From Lepidodermella squamata (taxonomy: Eukaryota; Gastrotricha), in assembly GCA_047495785.1 (NCBI GenBank), contig JBLDXI010000028.1:558001-622000 (forward strand): a stretch of DNA of 64,000 nt, written 5' to 3'. Under the pieces are notes generated by a model. It worked only from the letters and a program-made list of their open reading frames with translations. It was not told the origin of the DNA and ran no database searches. The translations under genes and the position numbers were made by a program. Each line of letters opens with the position of its first letter. Positions within the stretch are counted from its first letter, which is position 1. Shown here one piece after another: positions 21,401 to 31,227 of this stretch.

Positions 21401-22033
21401 GGACTTCTTGCCGCCAACTGTCACAAAAGCCGCGATTCCTGTGGTGCCAAAAGAAGTCTGCAAGCGCATGTTGACAGCTGACGGCTACCAAGCGACCGAC
21501 TCGGCATTCGACAACGATTTTTACTGCGTCGGCTTCGTCCAAACGGGCTACGGTGTGCGGGCGGGCCATGGCGACGACGGCACTGGGTTCCTGTGCGCCA
21601 AGGCCGGCTACTTTGTGCTCGACGGCATCATGAGCTACTGGATGGACACTCCAACTCGCCGCCCCTCCGTCGTCGCTCGTGTCTGCACCGTTCTCGATTG
21701 GATCAATGGCTTGTTATCTCCGGTTTAATGGGCTGATGAATTCAACTCCGCTACAACCGCGTTCACTAATGTTGACTGACTATGAATGATGGGGTGCTAT
21801 CGTGCTCATCGCGTTAAACGTTATCGCATTCATCTCTCGTTAAAAAATATACTATTAGAGCCATCGCTTATACATATTTTGACGTCACCATGAAAAGTCT
21901 GTATCCTGAATCCTTTGAGTTATTGTAAATAAATATATTGATTTCACTACGGATAGAACGGAGGTTTTTAGTTTTTTCGTCTTTCTGATACTTATTGCTC
22001 CATAAATTAGGACAAAGTTCGGGTATGGTCAGC
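18497..22033 (+). repeat. Right arm of the 3.5-kb inverted duplication
   Basis: This is the mirror of 12408-15929. It starts at ATTAGCTGTGG (18497) and ends at GGTATGGTCAGC (22033). Flanking DNA on either side of the two arms is unrelated. The arm is 15 bp longer because it carries three PPPNQ-coding units instead of two. Confidence 0.93.
18714..21728 (+). CDS. Secreted chitin-binding/LamG/serine-protease-homologue protein, copy 2
   Basis: Exons 18714-19669, 20135-20393, 20445-21123, 21203-21319 and 21385-21728 give 784 aa. The protein is identical to copy 1 except for a third PPPNQ unit. The 51-bp intron at 20394-20444 is a multiple of three and stop-free, so reading straight through it would give a false 17-residue insert. 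GTAAGG and TTTTGCCAG mark its ends. As in copy 1, the trypsin-fold domain lacks the catalytic His (Trp instead) and Ser (Asp instead) while keeping the RVIGG activation site and disulfide cysteines. The two copies are divergent with 3.0 kb between their ATGs, so each has its own complete, identical promoter. Identical introns and UTRs imply very recent duplication, gene conversion or an assembly artefact. Confidence 0.87.
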
Positions 22034-22609
22034 CCAAACCCAGAGGACGGGTCGCTGATGTTAGTTGGTCTCTATCCGTCGGCCTCTCCGCATCGGTTGA
22101 ACCATCGGCACAGCCCTTCGGGTCGTCGAGACGAAGCCCCCAAACCGCGGCAAGGTATCAGCAATGGGGGAATGAATTTATCTATGGCAACTAATAATTT
22201 CTCTATGACATGAAACTGCCACAAATTTGGGCAGCATTTTGCTCAGAATTAGCCTCAAAACCCCCATAAAACGTATTTTCTCGAGAATCGTAGGAAAGTC
22301 ACAGAAAGAGCGAAAACCTCAATTTTACTTGAAAGCAATTTCACGTGCAAAAACAAAAATGTGACAAAATGAGGCAAATCGAGGTCGTCGAAATCTCTTG
22401 CTGGTAGCTGTCGCAATGCAAATTCGGTTTCCTCCTCGAATTCGCGGTTTTGAGCAGCAACGGAAATACAGCGACTAGCCATAGCAACGTTAGAGGCGAC
22501 AATGACTGGTTTCTCGGCGAATCTTCGACCGGCAAAATTGACCCAAATCTATGGATTAATTTCCGCCGCGACATTTTGCAGCCATTTTGCAGCGAGCGGA
22601 AGGCTTCTA
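22034..22609. other. Unassigned stretch beside the inverted duplication
   Basis: No known gene recognised. A 66-codon plus-strand frame (22450-22650) contains DNDWFLGESSTGKIDPNLW, but I can link it to no family. The first part (22034-22180) is GC-rich and unlike the flanks. Confidence 0.3.
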
Positions 22610-22921
22610 TTATTGCCAGCCTTCAGTCAGTCGCGATGTTGATGCATTGATTTCTGTGCGAACCCAGCTGGCTTCTTCGAGGCAAAGATTTGTTCGTTTC
22701 CAGACTCGATCGAACCAAGGCGACGGACGATCTTGGGGCTTGATATCGACGCTCTGTTCCATGAGTAGGTATTGGCCACTGATGCTTCGGCCAGCATGAA
22801 GATTTCGACGACGGATGACGGTTGACCAAAAATCAAGTTGCAAACAAGAAATCGGCGAATGAAAAGTGTTTTTCTTTTTCAAACGAAGATCGGGGGGAAA
22901 TTTCATTTCTCTATGGCCAGC

Positions 22922-23609
22922 TATAGAATAATCCTTTAGTATTATTGGTGTCATCTTAGCAAAGGCCAGTTTGATCTCAGAAATTGATGAACAACCGCTC
23001 AAAATCATTTTACCGATGTAAAAAAATAATGGCTGAGATATTACGGTTGGGTGGATTAGGAGTAGGTTTATTTTTCGAAAAAACGCGAATGCGCAATCCA
23101 GGAAATAATTCCGGGTGATAAACACAAATTTTTGAAAAATTAACTAATTTGTGATGATCACAAAACATGACGATGTTCGTAAAACATATTCTTTCAAGAT
23201 GGAGTTCACTGTCTATCAGATGAGAAGGTGTATTTTTTAGAAAATTAAAGGCTGATATACAGTCGGTAGCTGTTTCAGTTCCGCTACAAATGATGGCCCC
23301 GATTCCAAAAATTAAAACTGTGGCATTTATTTTCGAAAGTTTATAAAAAAGGGCACTGCTCATTTTCGTGGGTGAATTAAACTTTGAGTCGGGTAAAATA
23401 CGAGCTGATTTCTGTAAATTAAAATTAATGTTGGCTTTAGTTTTGGCCATTATATTAGAAATAGTGTAGTCGATGTCGAAATCCATAGTCATTCCGGTTG
23501 AGGCTAAAGAGGGTTCGAGGAGACACGGGCAATCGGCGTTTGTTGCGTTGGACAAATCGGCCGGATAGGTAAACGAGTAATGAATCCAGTAATGATCATC
23601 ATGAATCAT
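22922..23609 (-). pseudogene. Broken TATA-binding-protein-related gene
   Basis: Read on the minus strand from 23609, the frame shows both TBP repeats. The first has YTISNIM, then ATVLIFGIGAIICSGTET (TBP: TALIFSSGKMVCTGAKSE). The second has ICFTNIV, then YHPELFPGLRIRV (TBP: YEPELFPGLIYRM), and after a one-base frame change in a run of seven T near 23018 continues GKMILSGCSSISEIKLAF. The frame after the shift stays open to 22610. Upstream, a frame in the same register (24023-23637) is separated from the TBP part by two stops inside an ATGATTCATG-type short repeat (about 23590-23645). No introns are seen. The substitutions are far from canonical TBP, so this is a TBP-related factor or an old retrocopy. 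A sequencing error in the T run cannot be excluded. Confidence 0.65.
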
Positions 23610-24026
23610 GAATCATGAATGATCAATCATCATGAATCAATGACGAGTAATGCTGCGAGCTTTCACCTGTTGATCGGCGACCACTCGAATGAACGACGAC
23701 AAGCTGCTGTGTTCGAACGCAAGATTCGGCGGGAAAATCATGCCCAATAAAAAAAGGGGTGGTATAGCGGCATTCGATGACCCACTTTTACTGCATTTAC
23801 TCGCGAGTGGCTTTGTGGTTGCTTTGCCTTTCAATTTGTCCGTGCTGGTGACCTTCGGTTTAGTAGTCCTACTACTAGCCTTAGATGAGCGTGAAATCGA
23901 GGACGGCTCATTCACAATCTTGGGCTTTAAATTACGTTTTGGCTGTTTCCGAACAGGCAAATTGTTTTTTAAGGCTATCCTGTACCGGAAGTTCAACGGC
24001 CGGAAGCCCATTAGCTGCTTCACCGC

Positions 24027-25009
24027 TAGTGATGCGCGCCGATTATTTTTTCTTTAATCGATTAAAATTCGATTTCCACGATAATCGAATCGTGTTAATC
24101 GCGATTAAACCGTCAATCGAATCGCCCGACAAATCAAATCGATTAATCGTGGGCGCTGTATTTAATTCAAGTAAAATCATAAATCAGATAGGCTTGTTTG
24201 TAACAAATATTTGAACGCGCTTCTAGCATTACTATCAACTCGTATCCTCAATCTGACAATTCCACGAGATTCTACGCAAAAAACTGAGTAATTCTATGTG
24301 TTACTCGACCTAAATTGGTTTTGGTGATGCAAAATAAATTGAGTGCAATAAAGCAATAAATTTATTAATTAGTACTAATTATCTCCGGAAGTATGATGGC
24401 TATTGAAATTCTGAAAGCAGATTCTGATTCCTCGTGAAAAACTACCCCTTCCGGGGTTTCTAAGGGGGGTTTCGACATGAAAAGAAGCGGTTTTGCCGAT
24501 TTCTTTGAGATTTTTATTTTTATAATCCAATTAATTGATCAATTCAATAGCCGGAAACCAAATTTTGATTGCGCGATTTCTTCACAACCATTCACCCTGT
24601 TTTGATGAAAATTTGGGCTCTAGGGTAACTTTTTACGCTGAACAAGATGATACGAACCGTTAATTGATAGAGACCATTGGATGAGCGCAAATCGATAATC
24701 GATAATCGATAATCAATCAGTTTCCTGTTATGCATGCAATTTGCAAATAGCGAATAGATTTTTCTTAACAAAGCATCCTCCTCATCGAACAAAATGCTTA
24801 GAAAAAAGAATGCAATAGAAGAAAAAAAGAAATAGGAATGAACGTAAGCCGATTCGCAGATTGTCTTGTCAGAACATCTATCATAGCCGATTAATCGGGC
24901 GATTAATCGATGCCAGGAAAGACGATTTTGGGACGAGCGCCATGATTAAAATTCGATTCGACTTAATCGTGATTTAATCGCGATTAGCCAAAATCGGAGC
25001 GCATCACTA
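24027..25009. mobile_element. 983-bp hAT-type non-autonomous transposon
   Basis: The ends are TAGTGATGCGC and GCGCATCACTA, a perfect 11-bp inverted repeat, with further inverted similarity (CGATT, TTAAAATTCGATT) inside. The flanks carry the 8-bp duplication TTCACCGC (24019-24026 and 25010-25017). A TAG-G start and 8-bp duplications are typical of hAT elements. The interior is very AT-rich, full of AATCGATTA-type words and a short ATAATCG repeat at about 24690-24715. It has no transposase frame. It sits at the 5' edge of the frame upstream of the TBP-related pseudogene. Confidence 0.85.
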
Positions 25010-25017
25010 TTCACCGC

Positions 25018-25708
25018 TTGGTTTATTGCTGCTGCTGGGGAAAATATCGTTCGTTGAAAAACCAAAAGGCGATGAAATATCAAAAACCGACTCCGTATTA
25101 CACCAGTGACTGATTTATTTTCCAAGTGAAAAAGTGAAAAATGACCAAAATCCCTGCCGCTGTCCAATTTATAGTTGTTGCATCATTGTTTGACGTGTAT
25201 TTATTGATTGTTAAACAATATAGGAAAGAAGGAGAAAAAACTAGCAAGAAACAGAGCTGTACAGGCGAGAGGTTAAACGGCCGACTATTTGTTTGCTCGA
25301 TAAAAACTTGAATGAAGTCGTTGTACCAACTGATAGAAAAAAATAGTTTTCAGGGGAGAATTAATCGCGGCCTAGTTGCTCATTGGTTTGAGCGCTAGCC
25401 TCGATTATTGAAGTTCGATTCCACAAGGCTCCGCTTTTTTTTCTTCGTGAATGTGTGATAGCAAAAAAAGCTTATTTGAATTAGCGTATTTGAATGTTCG
25501 TTTGTGGCATGGGTCCCGTCAAATTCAAATAAGCAAATTATCAAAAACGACTGGGCAACGTTTTTTGCAAAATCAAGTAGCAAACACGAGTCTGTGACCC
25601 GCCCTTATAGCAAATTCTTCGAGCAAAGCTTTATTTCTTTTTTGTTATTCACTGCGCTGGGATGAGTTTCAGAAATACCCAGCACCCAGCAGCATACATT
25701 CCATTGAA
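25018..25708. other. Upstream region of GT92 gene, no gene seen
   Basis: The last part (about 25645-25708, with GCGCTGGGATGAGTTTC) resembles DNA upstream of the truncated GT92 copy (about 5400-5420). This suggests that the GT92 duplication included upstream sequence later split by the transposon at 25718. Nothing else recognised. Confidence 0.4.
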
Positions 25709-25717
25709 AAAATAGAT

Positions 25718-27064
25718 GGGTGTGCCAACTGCACCTACTAAAAATAAGGTTCCAGCACTAAATTTAAGGTTCCAGCACTAAATTTGAAAGTCACTCCCAC
25801 TAATCCTATTCAACACTAAATAAGCAACTCTAACACTAAATATACAAAGCCACCACCTAATTCGTGGATAGGAATGCCATCATGCCGCACTAGCGAGGCC
25901 GCTGGAGAGCAGTTACTTCGAGGATTTGCCAATCGACCTGGGCCCTATTCCCTATCCCGAATACCCAATCAATCAACCATAAACACTTGCTTTTTCACAC
26001 TTTGACACTGCGCAGATTTGGTGGTAATGTCCGCCGCTAATCGCAAGCAGGGTCACAAGTCAGGCATCACTTGTAGGTCAAAGGTCAAAAGTTTTCTAGG
26101 CCGTAAAAAATGTGCGCATATGCAAATAAGGCAGGATGTTGAAATTTAAGTTACGTTGGGAGGGCCTCTTTCAGGATGGACGCATTGTTAGTTTACCTTA
26201 GTCATGGGCAAATACTATTTAATTCTTTGCTAGACGCTGTAGGGGCTACTTTGATTTGCCCGACCGGCGCGGCTCTGAGCCAAATTCCCCAGTAACTTAG
26301 GGGGATTCTTTGCTACTACAGCCACTCACCTCCTGCTAAAACGAGACGTGGCAAACCATTTCAGTCCTATCTCTACCCTATGCATTTCAAAAGGTGAAAG
26401 GTGACTGTGAAAGCGACTATTGCGCAACACCTTCAAATAAAGACTGCGATGATAGAGATTGCCACGTCTCAGTTAGCTATAATTACTCTTGAAGCTGATA
26501 AGTTTCAAAGTTTCGGGTAAAGCCCACTCAGGGCCCACTGTGATGGTCCCGCGTAAAAATCCAATGGTGGCGTTCCGTAGCAGAGTTGTAGGCAGTGAGC
26601 AACTTAACAATTCCCAATCGAAAGAGTGTGCCATAAAGTGATGCTAATCTCAACATCATGGCTCATTTGCATAATATGAATTATTTTTAAATCCGTGTTT
26701 CTCTTAAAATTATACAAGCGAGCCTAAAATCGCGTGTGCATCATATCCTAATCCTAACTCCTTAACATTTCTCGGAACCGTAAACCCATGCCTACCTCCA
26801 GCACTATAAAAGTGGCTTGAGCTGCCGGTAATACGGAATACGGTGAAAACCTAGTCATGCATCGTTTGAGGGCGCGTGGTTGAGAATGCCTGAGAGCCTC
26901 GCCTGGGCTTAACAGCAGTAATAGGCACTGAATGCTGATATTTAGTGCTGGAACTCATATTTAGGTGCCCAAATGATTTAGTGCGAGCTGTTTACAAATT
27001 AGGTAAACGCACTCTCAAATTTAGTGCTGGAACCTCATTTTAGGTGGTGCACTTATTTAGACCC
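25718..27064. mobile_element. 1347-bp DNA transposon, copy B (9-bp target duplication)
   Basis: Same length, ends and interior as copy A at 16985. The 9-bp duplication AAAATAGAT flanks it (25709-25717 and 27065-27073). It is inserted 97 bp upstream of the GT92 start codon, in direct orientation relative to copy A. It carries the same internal AGGTCAAAGGTCA (26075-26087) and ACTATAAAAG (near 26808) sequences. The two different, perfect target duplications show that both are genuine independent insertions, not assembly copies of one locus. Confidence 0.87.
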
Positions 27065-27095
27065 AAAATAGATTCGAAGTAAATTCGTTAGCTGG

Positions 27096-27101
27096 CACGT
27101 G
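27096..27101. promoter_or_regulatory. Conserved CACGTG element upstream of intact GT92 gene
   Basis: This lies 61 bp before the ATG in a block (GGCACGTGTTTTTC, ACCCTATTTTTTG, TTTCATTCAT) shared with the truncated paralogue at 5588. The transposon at 25718-27064 ends 31 bp upstream of it. Confidence 0.4.
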
Positions 27102-27161
27102 TTTTTCACCCTATTTTTTGTTTCATTCATGTGATTTTTTTCATCAAGCAGTCACAGCAAA

Positions 27162-28604
27162 ATGGATCTTAAATTTTCCAAGCTCAGCTTTGTGATTTTT
27201 CTTTCCATCGCTATCAATTTCATCACATTTCTGCTGTTTTCTTCTCGGTTTAAAAGTATTGTCGTAGTCTCATATTTACGGAAAGAATTTGCCTTCGAAA
27301 ACACTATCCATGTTGATGCATTTGCTAGCTGCCGTAAGCTGTTCACGGAAACTATCAATGCCCGCCAGCCCCACTTGCAGCCATCAACGCCATGGCCTGC
27401 CAGCATATTTTCAAGGGATGAAGCCAATAGCAGCTACGTTTATGTTATCCTAATAACACAGAGATTCGTCAACGACTTTAAATTTAACAAAGCGTTGACT
27501 ATGCCAGTTTTTCGATCATGGGCCTTCAACACAAGCTGGCAAATTCAAGACGAGTCTTCGGCAACTTCGAATTGCTACGTTATACCACCGTTGCTTAGCG
27601 AAACTTTCGACGCAAATGAAGAATTTGAGAAAAAGCTATCCACTCACCCTGAGAGAACGGCGTTCGTTTTGAAATGCCCGGTTCGTCATCAAGGATTGAA
27701 GAAAATATCTGTCATGGCAATTGGGAGAACTTCAAAATTTAACGAAATTAGTGCTGATTTACCGGTTTGCCAATTGGATCTTCCCAGGCCAAGCTATAGA
27801 CTAGTCGCATGTACACTGGTTGCGCAAGATCATTTATACCGAATCCCGGAATGGATCGAGTACCATTCATTGATTGGGTTCGATTATTTTCTCTTGTTCG
27901 TAAATGGCGACTCAACGGAAAAATTTGACCGGTTTCTTGAAGTCTATGTTCGGATGGGTATTCTTCATTTGGCTATGTTTTACCAACAAGTTCCCGTTCG
28001 TTCCCCAGGACAGGTCGCTCAGGTTCCAGCTCAACTAGAGTGTTTGTATCAAATGAAAGGAAGAGCAGACTGGTTGGCTATGACTGACGTTGATGAATTT
28101 ATTCAATTTTACCCCGGAAATAATTCGAGGAATTCTTCAACCTTGCTGAATTACTTGAACGCGGTACACAAGGAAGAGCCAAAAGTAGGAGCCGTTATGT
28201 TTCGAAATTGGTTTTTCGGCTATCGAGCTGGGCGAGAACCTTGGCAACGGGAAAATCTCGAAAAACGCGTACACTTGGATAAAATCCGCATGAGAATGAC
28301 GATTATGACTCGAAGGGCGATAAATTATACCTACGCGCCAATGAGACAACATAAAATGGTACTGCGAGTGGAAAATGCGCGACACTATGCTGTTCACGAT
28401 TTGACAGATGGCGGGGTGGTCATAGAAGCTAACCCCGTCACCGATGCGAGGCTTGTTCATTATCGAGAGCCTTACAAGTACAAGACTTACCGTCAACAAT
28501 TCTTGAAAGGCAAGGCGCCGCTCGACGTTAGCATGGCGACTGGTTACGGTTATGCTGTACGGCAACGTTTGCTATCTCATGGATTTGAAGTTGAAGATAA
28601 TTAA
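27162..28604 (+). CDS. GT92 family glycosyltransferase, intact
   Basis: A single exon of 480 codons. A short N-terminus and a hydrophobic anchor (about residues 10-27) indicate a type II Golgi protein. The catalytic domain contains LVACTLVAQDHLYRIPEWIEY (the start of the GT92/DUF23 fold), YFLLFVNGDST and the metal-binding DxD in MTDVDEF, then a conserved histidine-rich end (LVHYREPYK). GT92 enzymes such as C. elegans GALT-1 add galactose to core fucose of N-glycans, and related members use other acceptors, so the exact linkage is not predictable. AATAAA is at about 28650. This is the complete paralogue of the truncated copy at 5665-6687. Confidence 0.85.
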   Translation: MDLKFSKLSFVIFLSIAINFITFLLFSSRFKSIVVVSYLRKEFAFENTIHVDAFASCRKLFTETINARQPHLQPSTPWPASIFSRDEANSSYVYVILITQRFVNDFKFNKALTMPVFRSWAFNTSWQIQDESSATSNCYVIPPLLSETFDANEEFEKKLSTHPERTAFVLKCPVRHQGLKKISVMAIGRTSKFNEISADLPVCQLDLPRPSYRLVACTLVAQDHLYRIPEWIEYHSLIGFDYFLLFVNGDSTEKFDRFLEVYVRMGILHLAMFYQQVPVRSPGQVAQVPAQLECLYQMKGRADWLAMTDVDEFIQFYPGNNSRNSSTLLNYLNAVHKEEPKVGAVMFRNWFFGYRAGREPWQRENLEKRVHLDKIRMRMTIMTRRAINYTYAPMRQHKMVLRVENARHYAVHDLTDGGVVIEANPVTDARLVHYREPYKYKTYRQQFLKGKAPLDVSMATGYGYAVRQRLLSHGFEVEDN

Positions 28605-29029
28605 CATCGTTTTTACACTTTTGAATCAGCATTAAACATTAAAAGTGAAATAAAAAAATATTCTGTGCCTTTCGCTCTTCTTTGTCAAAGCTCCACAAGA
28701 AGAAGACTGCCTTGTTGTTCGCATTTGAAACCGCTCTATTAGCCCTATTTCCCGTTGTATTGCGATCTGAAAGGCGCCAATTGTTCTACTCCGGTGGATC
28801 GGAATAAGGCGGTAAAAAGCGCTGCAAATTTTGAATCGTGAATGTATGAAAACTTAAGCGGTTGCAATGACTTCCGCTTTGCCCAGCCACCTAGTATTCA
28901 GTTTGTTGGAAATTCCTCTCACCCGCGCGACTGACTCATTTATTACCCTGTCATTTAGTTTTATGATATGGCGTCATTTAATGATAGCAGTGCCGTTGAG
29001 TTGATCATGTTTTTACCTGGAACAGAGCC
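28605..29029. other. Intergenic, no gene seen
   Basis: 3' flank of GT92 with its AATAAA. Nothing else recognised before the TATA box at 29030. Confidence 0.4.
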
Positions 29030-29039
29030 TATATAAAAG
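29030..29039 (+). promoter_or_regulatory. TATA box probably serving the secreted-protein gene
   Basis: TATATAAAAG is the best TATA-like sequence in this stretch. It is 430 bp upstream of the ATG at 29468, so a non-coding first exon and an intron ending at GTATTCAG (about 29456) are inferred but not proved. Confidence 0.4.
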
Positions 29040-29467
29040 ACGATCTGAATGAATGATACTGTTGGTTATTCTCAGTTAAACTGGTGGACTCTTATACGCA
29101 GGCTAACACGTATTTTCTAAATAGTTTTTTTCGGAAAACGCGTGCTGTTTGATAAATCATTACACACCTTGGAAATGTTGTTTGTGAAGTGTGGGGGCCT
29201 AAAAGCGGATGGTTTGAAAATAGCTTCGTAATTACTTAACGCTATCCAAGTTTAAAACGGATGCGAATGCCTTGCACCGCATTGAAACCCCGCTTCGCAA
29301 CTTGCAGCAATATTCTGATCATTCCCTCATGTTAAACTGCCCACATGTCTTAGATAAGGAGTTATGGCCGAATTCAATTCAATCGCTAATCTGTTTACAC
29401 CATGTGTTTAGAATTTGGAGCGTATTCACTCACCTGACTTACCTGGCGTATTCAGGAACCGAAAAGG

Positions 29468-29908
29468 ATGAAAACAGTGTTGGTTTACATTTTGTTCTTA
29501 ACTGGCTTCGTGTACGGAGGAGCTGATTGGGGTGAATTCAAGGAAAACGGCTGTATCTCGGCCGAAGGCGAGCGTCCGGTGCGCAGTTACCTGTCTCTTC
29601 TTGGCGATATTCCGGTGGGCAAAACCTGGGAATCGGTGTGTGAAGGCTTGTCGGCGACCGTAAACGGCACCTTCTTCCCGCATCCGACAGCCTGTGTCAA
29701 AACAAACGTCCTCGATCCCTCAGCGATTACTACTGCTATTCTTAACGCGATCACCCCGGCACTACCTGCAGCAGTCGCTGATGCATCAGCCATAGTTGGT
29801 GATGCTACCTATTATATTGCTATCATGCCTTCTAAAGGCTGGAGTGGTCTGAAAATGTGGGGCATTTTCTACATTGCTGACAGTTCTTGCTCGATCTCTC
29901 CAAAATAA
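29468..29908 (+). CDS. Small secreted protein, unknown family
   Basis: 146 aa in one exon. Residues 1-18 form a clear signal peptide (MKTVLVYILFLTGFVYGG). The mature part has four cysteines (around residues 29, 57, 76 and 140), enough for two disulfides, one N-glycosylation sequon (VNGT) and an alanine-rich middle (ITPALPAAVADASAI) that could form a helix. I recognise no domain. The ATG at 29468 is chosen because the signal peptide starts there. An upstream frame read from 29272 overlaps in another phase and is discarded. Confidence 0.6.
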   Translation: MKTVLVYILFLTGFVYGGADWGEFKENGCISAEGERPVRSYLSLLGDIPVGKTWESVCEGLSATVNGTFFPHPTACVKTNVLDPSAITTAILNAITPALPAAVADASAIVGDATYYIAIMPSKGWSGLKMWGIFYIADSSCSISPK

Positions 29909-30079
29909 TTATCGACTACTGATTTATTGACACATTTTTATCTATGACCATAATATTATCCGTGATGTGTAGGACAGCTGTAAAATGAGCATGATTATTA
30001 CAATTTAATGTCATCATGTAGATATTACCTAACAAAGAAAGTAGGAGATAACCTCAGCAATAAATTAGGTCATTCGCCA

Positions 30080-30967
30080 CCATAGACATAATTTAGGATT
30101 TAGGATAGACTGCTTACTCACGAGAAAAAGAGTGCTACGCCAGATGGTCAGCTTATTCATCAACTCTTGGAGGTAAAATAAACAATATATTCGATTGATT
30201 TTTAGCTGGTTCCGCGCTTATCATGGTTTCTTTTAAAATTCAGAAATTGGTCAATAAATTCAGAAAGAGGGCGTCACGAGGAACACGCTGGTTATTTTTT
30301 CGAAATTTTCGGAACCATAGAAACGAGTTGAGGCAAAGAAATTAGGATATCGCTCGTGAAATAAAGGTAATTAAAACCGTTAATTAATAAGTTGAAATTG
30401 AAGCAGTTTTTGAATAGTCCAAGTAGCTCGCATCATGGTCTTCATTTCGATACTTGGAGCGAGCTTGGACGATTTTTACTGAATTTTCAGGAATTTTAGA
30501 AAATGAATTTTAACCTCCATCAGCTATACAAAAATGGAAGGTTACACTCTAGAACCTTTATTGACAGCACGTGCGCCACACTCATATTGCGTAGCTGGAG
30601 AAAGGTCATAGCTGGAATTTAATGCAAAATTTTGTTGAATTCCCAGGAAATTAGTAAAAAATCGTCCAAAAGCTCGCTCCAAGTATCGAAATGTAGACAA
30701 TGATCCCGAAAATCAATTTTATTTGTAACGGCGAAACCATTTTTCGTCGATAGCACCAGTTGAGATTTCTACAAACATTTTGAAAAAATAACTAGCGTGG
30801 TTCTTGTTATTTCTTCTGTCTGAATCCATCACTCATACATGAAGAAATATTGAAACCGTCTCGGAACCAGCTAAAAACCAATCGAACCTCCAAATCAGCT
30901 GACCATCTGGCGCCCATGGCGTAGCACCCTTTTAAGTAAGCATTCTATCGTAAAATTATGTCTATGT
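30080..30967. repeat. Long imperfect foldback (inverted-repeat) element
   Basis: Successive blocks of the left half recur in reverse complement in the right half in mirror order: CATAGACATAATTT, TGCTTACT, GTGCTACGCCA, CAGATGGTCAGCT, TTTTTAGCTGGTTCCG, CACGCTNGTTATTTTTTC and CATTTCGATACTTGGAGCGA. Arms of about 400 and 350 bp surround a centre near 30550. No open frame. The two halves have diverged by many small indels, so this is an older hairpin element than the one at 60288. 29909-30079 and 30968-31227 hold nothing else that I recognise. Confidence 0.7.
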
Positions 30968-31227
30968 TCGCCACAGGCCCAGTTCAATTTTCCAATTTGA
31001 AAGCGATACACGTTCAAATATACACGCCCGATGACATTCGGGCAAATTAACACGTGAACAAAAGATTGGATCCATGTTTAATTTTAAATGGTACATTTAA
31101 TCTGCTGGCTGTTGGAAGAATCAAAACTGGCGGGAAAATTTTACCTAGCAATCATTAAAAATATTAACAATTTTCGCTCATTCACACCAATAATGAGCCA
31201 AGTTTCGAGTTAATATGTTCAACATTT

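Noticed and set aside
24690-24720. ATAATCG short repeats as a CRISPR-like array
   Set aside because: Units are 8-9 bp, contiguous and without spacers. The setting is a eukaryotic transposon, so this is a microsatellite.
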